NCBI GenBank assembly: GCA_001567105.1
Contig: LMZR01000048.1
Location: forward strand, 29,597 to 93,596
Length of the DNA: 64,000 nt
From: Chloroflexi bacterium OLB14
GTDB lineage: Bacteria; Chloroflexota; Anaerolineae; Anaerolineales; Villigracilaceae
Reading direction: 5' to 3'
In this document: positions 56,960-64,000 of the stretch, one piece after another
Position numbering within the stretch: position 1 is the stretch's first letter
How the letters are laid out: every line of letters starts with the position of its first letter
The notes under the pieces: model-generated
What the model was told of the DNA's origin: nothing
The model's database searches: none
What the model saw: the letters and a program-made list of their open reading frames with translations, nothing else
Position numbers and translations under genes: made by a program

Positions 56960-57089
56960 CAATCTGCTCTCCCCAACCCTCTCCTGTAGGAGAGGGAGTT
57001 TGTTGTGTGATAAAAAATGTTAATTTACAAACCATAACTGATGATTAGCAAATCACCAAGTCCCTCCCCTTAAGGGGAGGCTAGGAGGG
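56960..57089 (+). repeat. Third copy of the DUF559-associated repeat, gene-less
   Basis: CTCTCCCCAACCCTCTCCTG...GGAGAGGGAGTTTGTTG, then CATAACTGATGATTAGCAAA and CACCAAGTCCCTCCCCTTAA...CTAGGAGGGG. It has the same order as the 15.5-kb copy but with a shortened first half. Confidence 0.88.
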
Positions 57090-57090
57090 G

Positions 57091-57501
57091 TCAATTACCA
57101 AACAACCAACTCATCCCCACAGCTATCCCCAATCCAATTACAACTAAAAATGCAATTCTTATTAAACGCCTTCTTGTCATCCCTTGTTTATCTTCTCTAT
57201 CAGGTAATAAATTTAACCTAATCTGAAACTGATTCAAATCCCAAACAATCAAGGCAAAAATCGCACCGCTGACCATCCACACCAATGGAAGGTCATTTAT
57301 CAAGCCAAATATTGCTAGACAAAATCCAAGTGATAATGCCAGTGTTGGAAACCAACGCCACCTTTTCCAAAGTGCAATAAACCAGAATAATCCAAAAATC
57401 AAAATACTTTTGGTGGTATTTTCATAATCCGCTTGAAAATATGCCCAAGCAAAAGAAAGGATGCTCCATAATATACTAATGATAAGGGCAAGAAAAATCA
57501 T
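57091..57501 (-). CDS. Small four-helix membrane protein, unknown
   Basis: 136 residues with hydrophobic segments near 2-20, 32-48, 52-68, 72-88 and a last one near 115-133. A charged loop (PDREDKQGMTRRRL) sits before the last helix. No family recognised. The stop lies next to the AGGAGGGG repeat. Confidence 0.6.
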   Translation of the reverse strand: MIFLALIISILWSILSFAWAYFQADYENTTKSILIFGLFWFIALWKRWRWFPTLALSLGFCLAIFGLINDLPLVWMVSGAIFALIVWDLNQFQIRLNLLPDREDKQGMTRRRLIRIAFLVVIGLGIAVGMSWLFGN

Positions 57502-57644
57502 TGTTAACTCTAAAAATCATAGATGGAAGATACAAAATAGGAAATACAAGTAAAAGCCAATTTTCAATCTCTAGTCTCCAATTACGCATTACGAATCTAT
57601 TCTATCATCACATAATTTCCACATGATATACTTTTGAAATCTCC

Positions 57645-60600
57645 ATGCTCTCACGCCTAGACTCCATCCTCAACATCCGCCCTGATGAACGCCGCAATGT
57701 GTACCTCATGCTGGCGCAATATTTTTTCATGGGTGCGGCGATGTTGTTTGCACAAACCATATCCATGCCGTTGTTTTTGGAATATTGGGATGCGTCTTAT
57801 ATTCCATTTACATACATTGGTATAGCAGTTGTAGTTTCATCCATCACTGCTGTATTTCTAAAAATCGCAGAAAAAGTTTCATTATCAAAATGGTTGTGGT
57901 TAACCGTTTTATTTATCGCAGTCACCACTTTAGTTTTGCGCGCAGGGCTTTTTATTGCCCCATCTAAATGGTTGGCATTACTACTCCCTATTTGGACTCA
58001 AACATTAATCAACCTCGCCGTGTTAGCCTTTTGGACTCTCGCTGCAGAAATTTTTGATGTTCGGCAAGGCAAGCGTTTATTTGGTTTGCTCAATGCTGGT
58101 TCATGGCTTTCGTATGTTGTAGCAGGTCCGTTCACTAGCACGTTTGTCAAATTGCTTGGCACAGAAAATTTGTACATCGTCATTGCTGTTTGTTTATTCA
58201 TCGCTTTATTTATTCAAAGCATCATCATTCGTGATATAAAAACACCACAACCACAATCAACTGAAACAACACAACAAACACAACCTCCACTCAGCGCATT
58301 ATTTCGCAATCGTTTTATTTTATTGGTTTTTGGTCTCGCCGCAATTTGGCGCGTAGCATATTTCGTCATGGATGCAATTTTTTACAACATGGCATCCATC
58401 CAATATCCCAACACATCTGATAACGCCATCTTCATCGGAAATTTTTTCAGCATGGTCGGTTTGTTGGGATTCATCACCGATACTTTTTTGACTGGCAGAA
58501 TCATTAGTAGATTTGGATTATGGGCTGGACTCTTAACTACTCCCCTTGCTTTGATTTTATCTATGAGCGGATTCGCTGGCATCGGCTTTTTCGCTTCAAC
58601 CTGGACTTTGGGCTTGTTCTGGTTTGCTGTGGCAGGAAAATTTAACAACGAGGGACTCGGCTTCACCTTAGATCAGTCTGCTTCGTCAATTTTGTACCAA
58701 CCTATATCTGATTCATTAAGACCAAAAGCAAGAGCCATTGGCGAAGGTATCGTTCAACCTGCGGCGATTGGAATTGCAGGCTTGTTATTAACTTTATTAT
58801 CTAATGTTTTAAAATTTGATGTGATTCAACTTGCACTTGTATATTTGATTTTAGCCATTGCTTGGTTAGCATTGAGCATGATCCTAGCAGGGGCATATCC
58901 AAAACAATTGATTGAAGCCATTAACAAACGTAGATTCAAACGTGAAGAATTAATCAATGTTGAAGAAATCAATGCCGAAGTTTTATATAAAAGTTTGAAG
59001 AGCAATTACGAAGGCACAATTATTTATTCACTAGATTTGCTAGAAGAAATGAATCCACCCAACTTAAAAAGTGAGTTGATTAACTTACTCGGTCATCCTT
59101 CATCTAATGTGCGGATTTCAGTATTAGAGAAAATTGAACATCTCAAACCTGATGAAGCCAAAGTGGAATTGCCCAAGCGAATTGAAAGCGAAGAGTTACC
59201 ACAAACTAGAAGTGCGGCTGTACAAGCATTTTCGGCTTTGAGTGCAGAAGATGTAAATCTAATTCTCCCCTATCTTAACTCCAATAATTCGGCAGATACG
59301 TTTGGGGCATTGGTTGGTTTACTAAAATATGGCGGTGAACAAGGCATTACTATCTCGCGTGAGAAGTTAGAAAAATTAGCAAGTCATAACTTAGCAAAGA
59401 ATAGATTAGTAGCCGCACAAGCTTTGAAAAAATTCGGCACAACAGGCTTTGAAGATGTGCTAGAAAAATTTTTAGATGATGAAGATGCCAGCGTTAAAAA
59501 AGAAGCCATCATGGCTAGTGGAAAAATCAAAAACGAGAATTTATATGAAAAAGTTTTGTTGGCGATAAAAAATATCCACACGCGGGATACAGCGGCGAAA
59601 GCATTGCAAGCCAGTGGAGAATCAGCATTGCCGTTTATCGCAAAAGGCTTGGGAGATGAATCATTTCCGAAAGCGGCAAAAATCAAATTGGCAAAAGTGT
59701 GCGGGAATATTCGAAGCGAAAAAACGATTGAGGTTTTAAGAAAATATATATCAGTATCAGATAATGATTTAAGGACTGCAATTCTCTCAGCGTTGAGCGA
59801 GTCAAACTTCAAGGTAGAAAAAAAAGTTGGGAGAAGAGAACCAAGCACAAATTAAGAATGAAGCGCGTGATGTCCGCAGGTTATATTCTGCTTTGCGGGA
59901 AGTCGAATCAAATGTAGAGATGAATCTGTTAGCGGATGCTATCCGCATTGAGTTGAAACATGCCCGCGATAGAATTTTTTATTTGTGTTCGTTTATGTTT
60001 GGTAGAAAAGCGATTTTGAATGCCCGCAGAATTATTTTGCAAAAAAATGAATCGAAGTTGCCGTATGCCATTGAAACGCTGGATACGATTTTGCCACGCG
60101 AGATAAAAAGTATTTTGTTGCCCTTAGCCGAGGATTTAAGTGGCAGTGAGGCTTGTAAAAAAATTGGCATTGACGAAAAAATTTCTATCAAAGAATTATC
60201 TGAAAGTTCGCAAGGTTGGTTAAAGATTTGCGCCGAAGGAGATGCGATGTATTCAACTGTCGAAAAAGTTTTAATTTTGAAATCTGTTAATTTATTTAAG
60301 TCTACACCTGATGACGCCTTGGCAGAGTTGAGTGAAATTATTTCTGAAGTGGAAGTGCCTGCTGGAAAAAATATCGTCATGAAAGGCGAGCCTGGCAGTA
60401 GCATGTTTATTATTGTGAATGGAAAAGTTGCAGTGGTGGATGGTGAACGGGTGATTAATACATTGGGCGAGCGTTCTGTGTTTGGTGAGTTGGCTTTGTT
60501 GGATACTGAGCCGAGAAGTGCAACAATCCAAGCATTGGAAGATACGTTGTTGTTTCGTTTAGATCAAGAACCGTTTTATGAATTGATGTCTGACCGAATT

Positions 60601-60690
60601 GAAGTGGCGATGGGTACGATTCAAATGTTGGCAGGAAATTTGAGAGCAAGGGTAAGAGAAGTGATGGAGTTGCATGGGAAGATTAGTTAG
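57645..60690 (+). CDS. Nucleotide-transporter-like protein with HEAT repeats and cNMP-binding domain, one frameshift
   Basis: About 1014 residues after joining two frames at an A8 run (59818-59825). Residues 1-430 are a polytopic membrane domain (about 12 helices) like the ATP/ADP translocase (NTT/Npt) and MFS superfamily: NVYLMLAQYFFMGAAMLFAQ, FWTLAAEIFDVRQGKRLFGL, AIGEGIVQPAAIGIAG. Residues 450-725 are HEAT-like repeats (KSELINLLGHPSSNVRISVL, LVAAQALKKFGTTGFEDVLE). After the frame change come a helical region and a cNMP-binding domain (about 880-1005) with FGELALLDTEPRSATIQA. The CNBD suggests gating by a cyclic nucleotide. A separate second gene starting TTG at 59827 is less likely. Confidence 0.85.
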
Positions 60691-60720
60691 CAGTGGTCAG
60701 TTGTCAGTGGTCAGTAAAAA

Positions 60721-60941
60721 TCGGTGGTCGAGTAGTCGCGCTTTTGTTTTTTGCGACGTATCGAGACCATAAGTTAATTGGAAAGTAGAAAGAAGAAAGA
60801 AGAAAGAGGAAAGAAATTAAAAATGTAGTTCGGTGGTCGAGTAGTCGCGCTCTTGGTTTTTTTGCGACGTATCGAGACCATGAGTTAATTGGAAAGTAGA
60901 AAGTGGAAAAAGAAAGAAGAAAGAGGAAAGAAAACTTGGCG
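60721..60941 (+). repeat. 110-bp tandem duplication containing GGTGGTCGAG repeats
   Basis: Two adjacent units (about 60721-60829 and 60831-60941). Each has TCGGTGGTCGAGTAGTCGCG, CGACGTATCGAGACCAT, AGTTAATTGGAAAGTAGAAA and a purine-rich GAAGAAAGAGGAAAG tail. Preceded by CAGTGGTCAGTTGTCAGTGG simple repeats. Confidence 0.9.
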
Positions 60942-60958
60942 ACTTGGCGGTTAATGTT

Positions 60959-61522
60959 ATGAATCGGGATAATTCTAGTTGTGATGGTGAAATTCACCCC
61001 AAAGCCATTGAGGGTATGTATTTATTTAATTTGAGAAAATTCTTTGAAGCACATGAAGAATTGGAAATTGCATGGAATGAAGAAAAAGGTGAAGTGCGTG
61101 ATTTGTATCGCGGAATTTTGCAAGTGGCAGTGACCTATTTACACATCACACGCGGAAATTATGATGGGGCGATTAAAGTGTATAAAAGAAGTCAACGCTG
61201 GCTAGAGAGTTGGAGTGATATTTGCAAGGGAATCAACGTCAAGCAATTTCAGGTAGATGCGAGAAATGTGATGAATGAAGTTGAAAGGTTGGGGAAAGAG
61301 AGAATTGGAGAATTTGATATTTCGCTTTTCAAGAAAATTCAATTTTTCACCGCCGAGGACGGCGGCGAAAGCCAGCACGCTCCCTCCGCCGTCCTCGGCG
61401 AAGGGCAACATTGGATTTGTGACCGTTGTGGAAACAAAATGCACGAAAAAAATTGCAAAGTGACTTGTCCCAACTGTGGCAATCGCTTTGACTGTTCAGA
61501 TTTGAATTTATATTTTGATTAG
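60959..61522 (+). CDS. DUF309-domain protein with C-terminal zinc ribbon and palindrome insert
   Basis: 187 residues from the ATG at 60959. The DUF309 helical domain (about 10-95) is clear: HPKAIEGMYLFNLRKFFEAH, EELEIAWNEEKG and LYRGILQVAVTYLHITRGN. DUF309 proteins are small helical proteins of unknown role, some with metal-binding H/E residues. The C-terminal part holds two CxxC pairs (WICDRCGNK, VTCPNCGNRF), a zinc ribbon. Between them lies TAEDGGESQHAPSAVLGEG, encoded by an inverted repeat (61351-61400). The last 297 bases are duplicated at 63391-63687. Confidence 0.82.
   Translation: MNRDNSSCDGEIHPKAIEGMYLFNLRKFFEAHEELEIAWNEEKGEVRDLYRGILQVAVTYLHITRGNYDGAIKVYKRSQRWLESWSDICKGINVKQFQVDARNVMNEVERLGKERIGEFDISLFKKIQFFTAEDGGESQHAPSAVLGEGQHWICDRCGNKMHEKNCKVTCPNCGNRFDCSDLNLYFD
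61351..61400. repeat. CGCCGAGGACGGCGG inverted repeat inside the DUF309 gene
   Basis: 15-bp perfect arms at 61351-61365 and 61386-61400 around a 20-base spacer. It is in frame with the gene. Also present in the duplicate at 63516-63565, and as a half element between rimM and dprA. Confidence 0.93.
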
Positions 61523-61535
61523 AAGGGTCTTCAAC

Positions 61536-62095
61536 ATGAAATCATTTCATCTGGGTAAAGGTTTTGGTGTGAAAATCACAGCCACTCCATTAGTATTTGT
61601 AGGGATAGTATTTATCTGGCTGGGATTAACTGCTACAGGTTATTTTGCATTTGATATTTCACTTGGTGAAGCAATATTCTTGGGTTTTGTAGCCATGTTC
61701 TTACATTATGTATTAGAGCTGATTCATAGTCTGGGGCATGTAGTTGTAGCAAAGCATGTTGGATACCCAATGACCGAGATTTGCTTTGGTGTATATGGGA
61801 TATATGCTCAAACGATCTATCCGACAGACGAGCCTGAATTAGATTCCTCAATTCACATCCGCCGTGCATTGGGCGGACCGATTGCAAACTTAATCGTTTC
61901 TTTAATTCTGTTTGTTATACATCCACTGTGACGTGAGGATTGGTATTGGATCGGTTTGTTTATATTTTAGACAATTTGTTTGTTTATACATTACAAGTCT
62001 TCCTGCCTGTTGGTTTTAATGATGGCAGTACAATATTGAGAGAGTTGTTGAAAAAAATAATTTTTTATTTGCTTAGTAAGTTCTTGACTCGATAA
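61536..62095 (+). pseudogene. M50 site-2-protease-like membrane protein, nonsense and frameshift
   Basis: From the ATG at 61536: MKSFHLGKGFGVKITATP, membrane helices, and the zinc motif ELIHSLGHVVVAKHVG (HSLGH for HExxH; the Glu is replaced by Ser). RRALGGPIANL then follows and a TGA at 61929-61931. The same frame continues REDWYWIGLF. After a T4 run (61965-61968) the frame shifts and gives DNLFVYTLQVFLPVGFNDGS, which matches the second M50 motif with its Asp, ending at 62095. Two lesions plus the loss of the catalytic Glu argue for a decayed gene and not a sequencing error alone. The start AGAAGGGTC is weak. Confidence 0.7.
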
Positions 62096-62112
62096 TTTTA
62101 TAATGCTACAAT
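62084..62112 (+). promoter_or_regulatory. Promoter of the 62140 gene
   Basis: TTGACT (62084-62089), 17-base spacer, TACAAT (62107-62112). Start point expected near 62119, with AAAGGAG (62128-62134) as ribosome-binding site. Confidence 0.65.
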
Positions 62113-62139
62113 CTGCTCAGACAAAACAAAGGAGTGGAT

Positions 62140-63108
62140 ATGTCTTACAAATTAAAAGCCAAAACAGAAGGGAGGTTAAGTAATATGAAAAAACTAAAAG
62201 AAAATAAACCACTTAAAATCATATTACTGATTGTTCTTATAGTGTTTCTTCCACAGCAACTATTGTTTTGGAAACTATGTACCGAACAAGACCGCAATAT
62301 TCCACCAAATACCGAAGTGCTTGTTTCTGCTTGTAAAAACCCTTTTGCTATTGGAGTACCTAGCGGGGAAGTTCTATTTGTATATGAAGAGCGCTTTATA
62401 GACAAAATGTATTTACTAGATTTACGCACAAAAGAGAAAAGAAAAGTTCCTAATGACCCGCTTTTATTAGAACGAGGGATATTTCTTAACTCAGAATTAG
62501 TTTGGTTAGAAGGTAGTTTAGTAGGACCTGGAGAAAATGGATATAGACCTCACTACATTTTAGATTTAGTTGATGGTAAACGTTATGAGTTGCTTGACCT
62601 TGATACACTTCCTCGCTTAGAAGGTGGCAAATTTGACCCTAAAAACTACGTTTATATTCAATCCGCTCAATATATTTATATTCATCATTCAAAAAATACT
62701 TTGATTGCTTTATCCTCTGATTTTCGTACATCTCCCAATGGTAGGGTAATTTTATCTCAATATGCACTTGAAATAGGGGCGGACTCTGAAAATGGCAAGG
62801 CTATTGAAGAGCTGATAAAAGGTTTAGGGTTATCTTATGAAATTGTTGATTTTTCGTTACGCTATACGAGTGTTATATCACCAAAAGATAATTACATTAT
62901 AAAAAATGATGGAATTATCTTGCCTACAGGTAAGATAATAGCGAATCAAGAATTTGGAGGATATTATGATTTTGGATATTTTAGGAGTTGGTTCTATGAC
63001 GAAAGTGGAGTAGTTGTTCAAAGTTATTCGGATTACTTATTTAGCTCTACACTCGGACCTAGTTTTTTTCTTATTCCAAAACCTATATTAAAGTTAGGTT
63101 TACCTTAG
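62140..63108 (+). CDS. Membrane-anchored protein of unknown function
   Basis: 322 residues from the ATG at 62140 (AAAGGAG 5 bases upstream). A second good start is the ATG at 62185 with GGGAGG before it, which would remove a 15-residue basic leader. One membrane helix (IILLIVLIVFLPQQLLFW). The outer domain is beta-rich with WD/propeller-like strands: GEVLFVYEERFIDKMYLLDL, HYILDLVDGKRYELLD, GIILPTGKIIA. No family recognised. AT-rich relative to the core genes, in an accessory region. Confidence 0.65.
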   Translation: MSYKLKAKTEGRLSNMKKLKENKPLKIILLIVLIVFLPQQLLFWKLCTEQDRNIPPNTEVLVSACKNPFAIGVPSGEVLFVYEERFIDKMYLLDLRTKEKRKVPNDPLLLERGIFLNSELVWLEGSLVGPGENGYRPHYILDLVDGKRYELLDLDTLPRLEGGKFDPKNYVYIQSAQYIYIHHSKNTLIALSSDFRTSPNGRVILSQYALEIGADSENGKAIEELIKGLGLSYEIVDFSLRYTSVISPKDNYIIKNDGIILPTGKIIANQEFGGYYDFGYFRSWFYDESGVVVQSYSDYLFSSTLGPSFFLIPKPILKLGLP

Positions 63109-63152
63109 GTAAAATTTACGAAATCAATTATGCAATAAAAGAGAGGAATTTT

Positions 63153-63443
63153 ATGAAATCACAAAATAGTATTTTCAAATGGATTGGTGTTTCAGTTCTA
63201 CTACTTATTTTTCTAAATTCTATAGTGACATCGCCTTCGGTATATGCACAGGGAGAAATTTTACCTACACTTACAGAAACTCCAACGGCAACTGAGATAG
63301 GTGGTTTTTTAGCACAAACCTCAACCCCTACACCAACATTATTATCTAGTCCTGAATTGCAAGAGATGGAACAACCTTTCTCTTCGTTTCAAAGGAATCA
63401 ACATCAAGCAATTTCAGGAAGATGCAAGAAATGTGATGAATGA
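63153..63443 (+). pseudogene. Secreted protein truncated by a duplicated segment
   Basis: From the ATG at 63153 (AGAGAGGAAT upstream) a clear signal peptide (WIGVSVLLLIFLNSIVTSPS, cleavage after VYA) and a Thr/Pro linker (ETPTATEIGGFLAQTSTPTP) are read. At about 63391 the sequence changes into a copy of the DUF309 gene, read in a different frame, and stops 17 codons later at 63443. The native C-terminal domain is missing. This is a gene start fused by recombination to unrelated DNA. Confidence 0.75.
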
Positions 63444-63687
63444 AGTTGAAAGGTTGGGGAAAGAGAGAATTGGAGAATTTGATATTTCGCTTTTCAAGAA
63501 AATTCAATTTTTCACCGCCGAGGACGGCGGTGAAAGCCAGCACGCTCCCTCCGCCGTCCTCGGCGAAGGGCAACATTGGATTTGTGACCGTTGCGGAAAC
63601 AAAATGCATGAAAAAAATTGCAAAGTGACTTGTCCCAACTGCGGCAGTCGCTTTGACTGTTCAGATTTGAATTTATATTTTGATTGA
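63391..63687 (+). pseudogene. Duplicate of the 3' part of the DUF309/zinc-ribbon gene
   Basis: Ungapped copy of 61226-61522 at an offset of 2165 bases, about 97 % identical by eye (around ten mismatches in 297). It keeps the zinc-ribbon reading frame (from 63433 or earlier) including the palindrome-encoded insert and WICDRCGNK / VTCPNCGSRF. It lacks the DUF309 domain and any plausible start. The mismatches are few, so duplication is recent or maintained. Confidence 0.92.
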
Positions 63688-63765
63688 TGAGGTTTGAGGA
63701 TGAGGTCGCTTTCATTTTATGGTTTGAGTGTATCTGTTGTTAAGTTCGTTATAGATTCAAAAATA

Positions 63766-64000
63766 CTATGGGTATAAACGAATAGATATTTGTTCATCTA
63801 TATATCTTAATATTTCTTCAAATTCTTCGAAAGTAATTTCCTCTCCTATACTTGAAGAGAAATAAATGACATATTCTTCGTAACGCCCTGCAAATCCACA
63901 TTTTTTTCCTTGGATACCAGTTCCACAGGCAATATATATATCGTCTGCTGTGGTGCTATCAAAAGTAAGTTGTGGGGGCTTTTGCCATGGAATATTAGTT
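63766..64000 (-). CDS. C-terminal end of an unrecognised protein
   Basis: An open frame enters from the right edge and stops at 63766 (77 codons). The sequence includes DIYIACGTGIQGKKCGFAGR and YEEYVIYFSSSIGEEITFEE, ending in YIDEQISIRLYP. It looks like genuine protein with a folded beta region followed by a helix. No family recognised. The region 63688-63765 holds nothing else recognisable. Confidence 0.6.
   Translation of the reverse strand, partial: TNIPWQKPPQLTFDSTTADDIYIACGTGIQGKKCGFAGRYEEYVIYFSSSIGEEITFEEFEEILRYIDEQISIRLYP

Noticed and set aside
61929..61931. TGA read as tryptophan (alternative code)
   Set aside because: The position would suit W in the M50-like gene, but TGA is a normal stop in many intact genes here (e.g. 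khpA, cinA, tatD), so a nonsense mutation is simpler.
1..64000. tRNA or rRNA genes
   Set aside because: No acceptor/T-arm patterns or rRNA-like blocks were noticed by eye on either strand; a tRNAscan-SE and Infernal run would settle this.

Overview
The window looks like a chromosomal segment of a low-G+C (about 40 % by eye) member of the Chloroflexota, most likely class Anaerolineae. This is inferred from gene content and style: lipoproteins with Thr/Pro-rich linkers, a membrane-anchored baseplate-J-like protein, a complete branched-chain amino-acid ABC cassette, a nucleotide-transporter-like protein with HEAT repeats and a cyclic-nucleotide domain, and very many short palindromic repeats between and inside genes. 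I saw no rRNA, tRNA or CRISPR array.

Layout. 1-7.3 kb (minus strand): dprA (partial), rimM, khpA and rpsP, then smc and rnc, with a DUF559 nuclease-like gene set in repeats between the two blocks. 7.5-13.4 kb: aldo/keto reductase, zinc-ribbon protein, HD hydrolase, DUF3592 protein, miaA and an acyl-CoA ligase. 13.5-18.1 kb (minus): a broken small gene, a lipoprotein, a PIN toxin-antitoxin pair, ftsH and an exonuclease III gene broken by a MITE-like insertion. 18.1-20.9 kb: response regulator, DUF192, LysM/M23 peptidase and a cNMP-binding protein. 20.9-27.9 kb: livKHMGF plus a SUMF1-like lipoprotein. 27.9-33.4 kb: ornithine cyclodeaminase family, cinA, an M14 peptidase and an MTA/SAH deaminase fused to a CYTH-like domain. 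33.5-39.8 kb: hydrolase, queuosine-precursor transporter (plus strand), mltG, ruvX, baseplate-J-like protein and cysteine desulfurase. 39.9-48.9 kb (plus): membrane coiled-coil protein, phosphohexomutase, BrnT/antitoxin, tatD, polyprenyl synthase, yceD, GT87 and metG. 49-57.5 kb: NAD-kinase-like/SPFH pair, MTA/SAH nucleosidase, pncC, Ser/Thr kinase, DUF4190, aminotransferase, P-loop kinase and a small membrane protein. 57.6-64 kb: the transporter/HEAT/CNBD protein, then a decayed, repeat-rich tail with a DUF309 gene, its partial duplicate and several broken genes.

The most interesting regulatory candidate is upstream of metG. A promoter with a perfect TTGACA box, 17 bp spacing and TAAAAT is followed 7 nt later by a 30-codon ORF with seven Met codons. 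A Rho-independent terminator and then metG follow. This is the layout of a ribosome-mediated attenuator sensing charged tRNA-Met, with a leader that appears leaderless.

Two general features affect how the annotation should be read. First, at least eight genes are split by a single-base indel, mostly at short homopolymers (dprA, LysM/M23, mltG, ruvX, the kinase, SPFH, the transporter and an M50-like gene). Most are probably assembly errors, so I give these as single genes. Second, several different palindromic repeats sit in frame inside conserved genes (smc hinge, cinA, a lipoprotein, the DUF309 gene), and MITE-like elements occur elsewhere. The repeat load is the main force shaping the non-coding DNA here.
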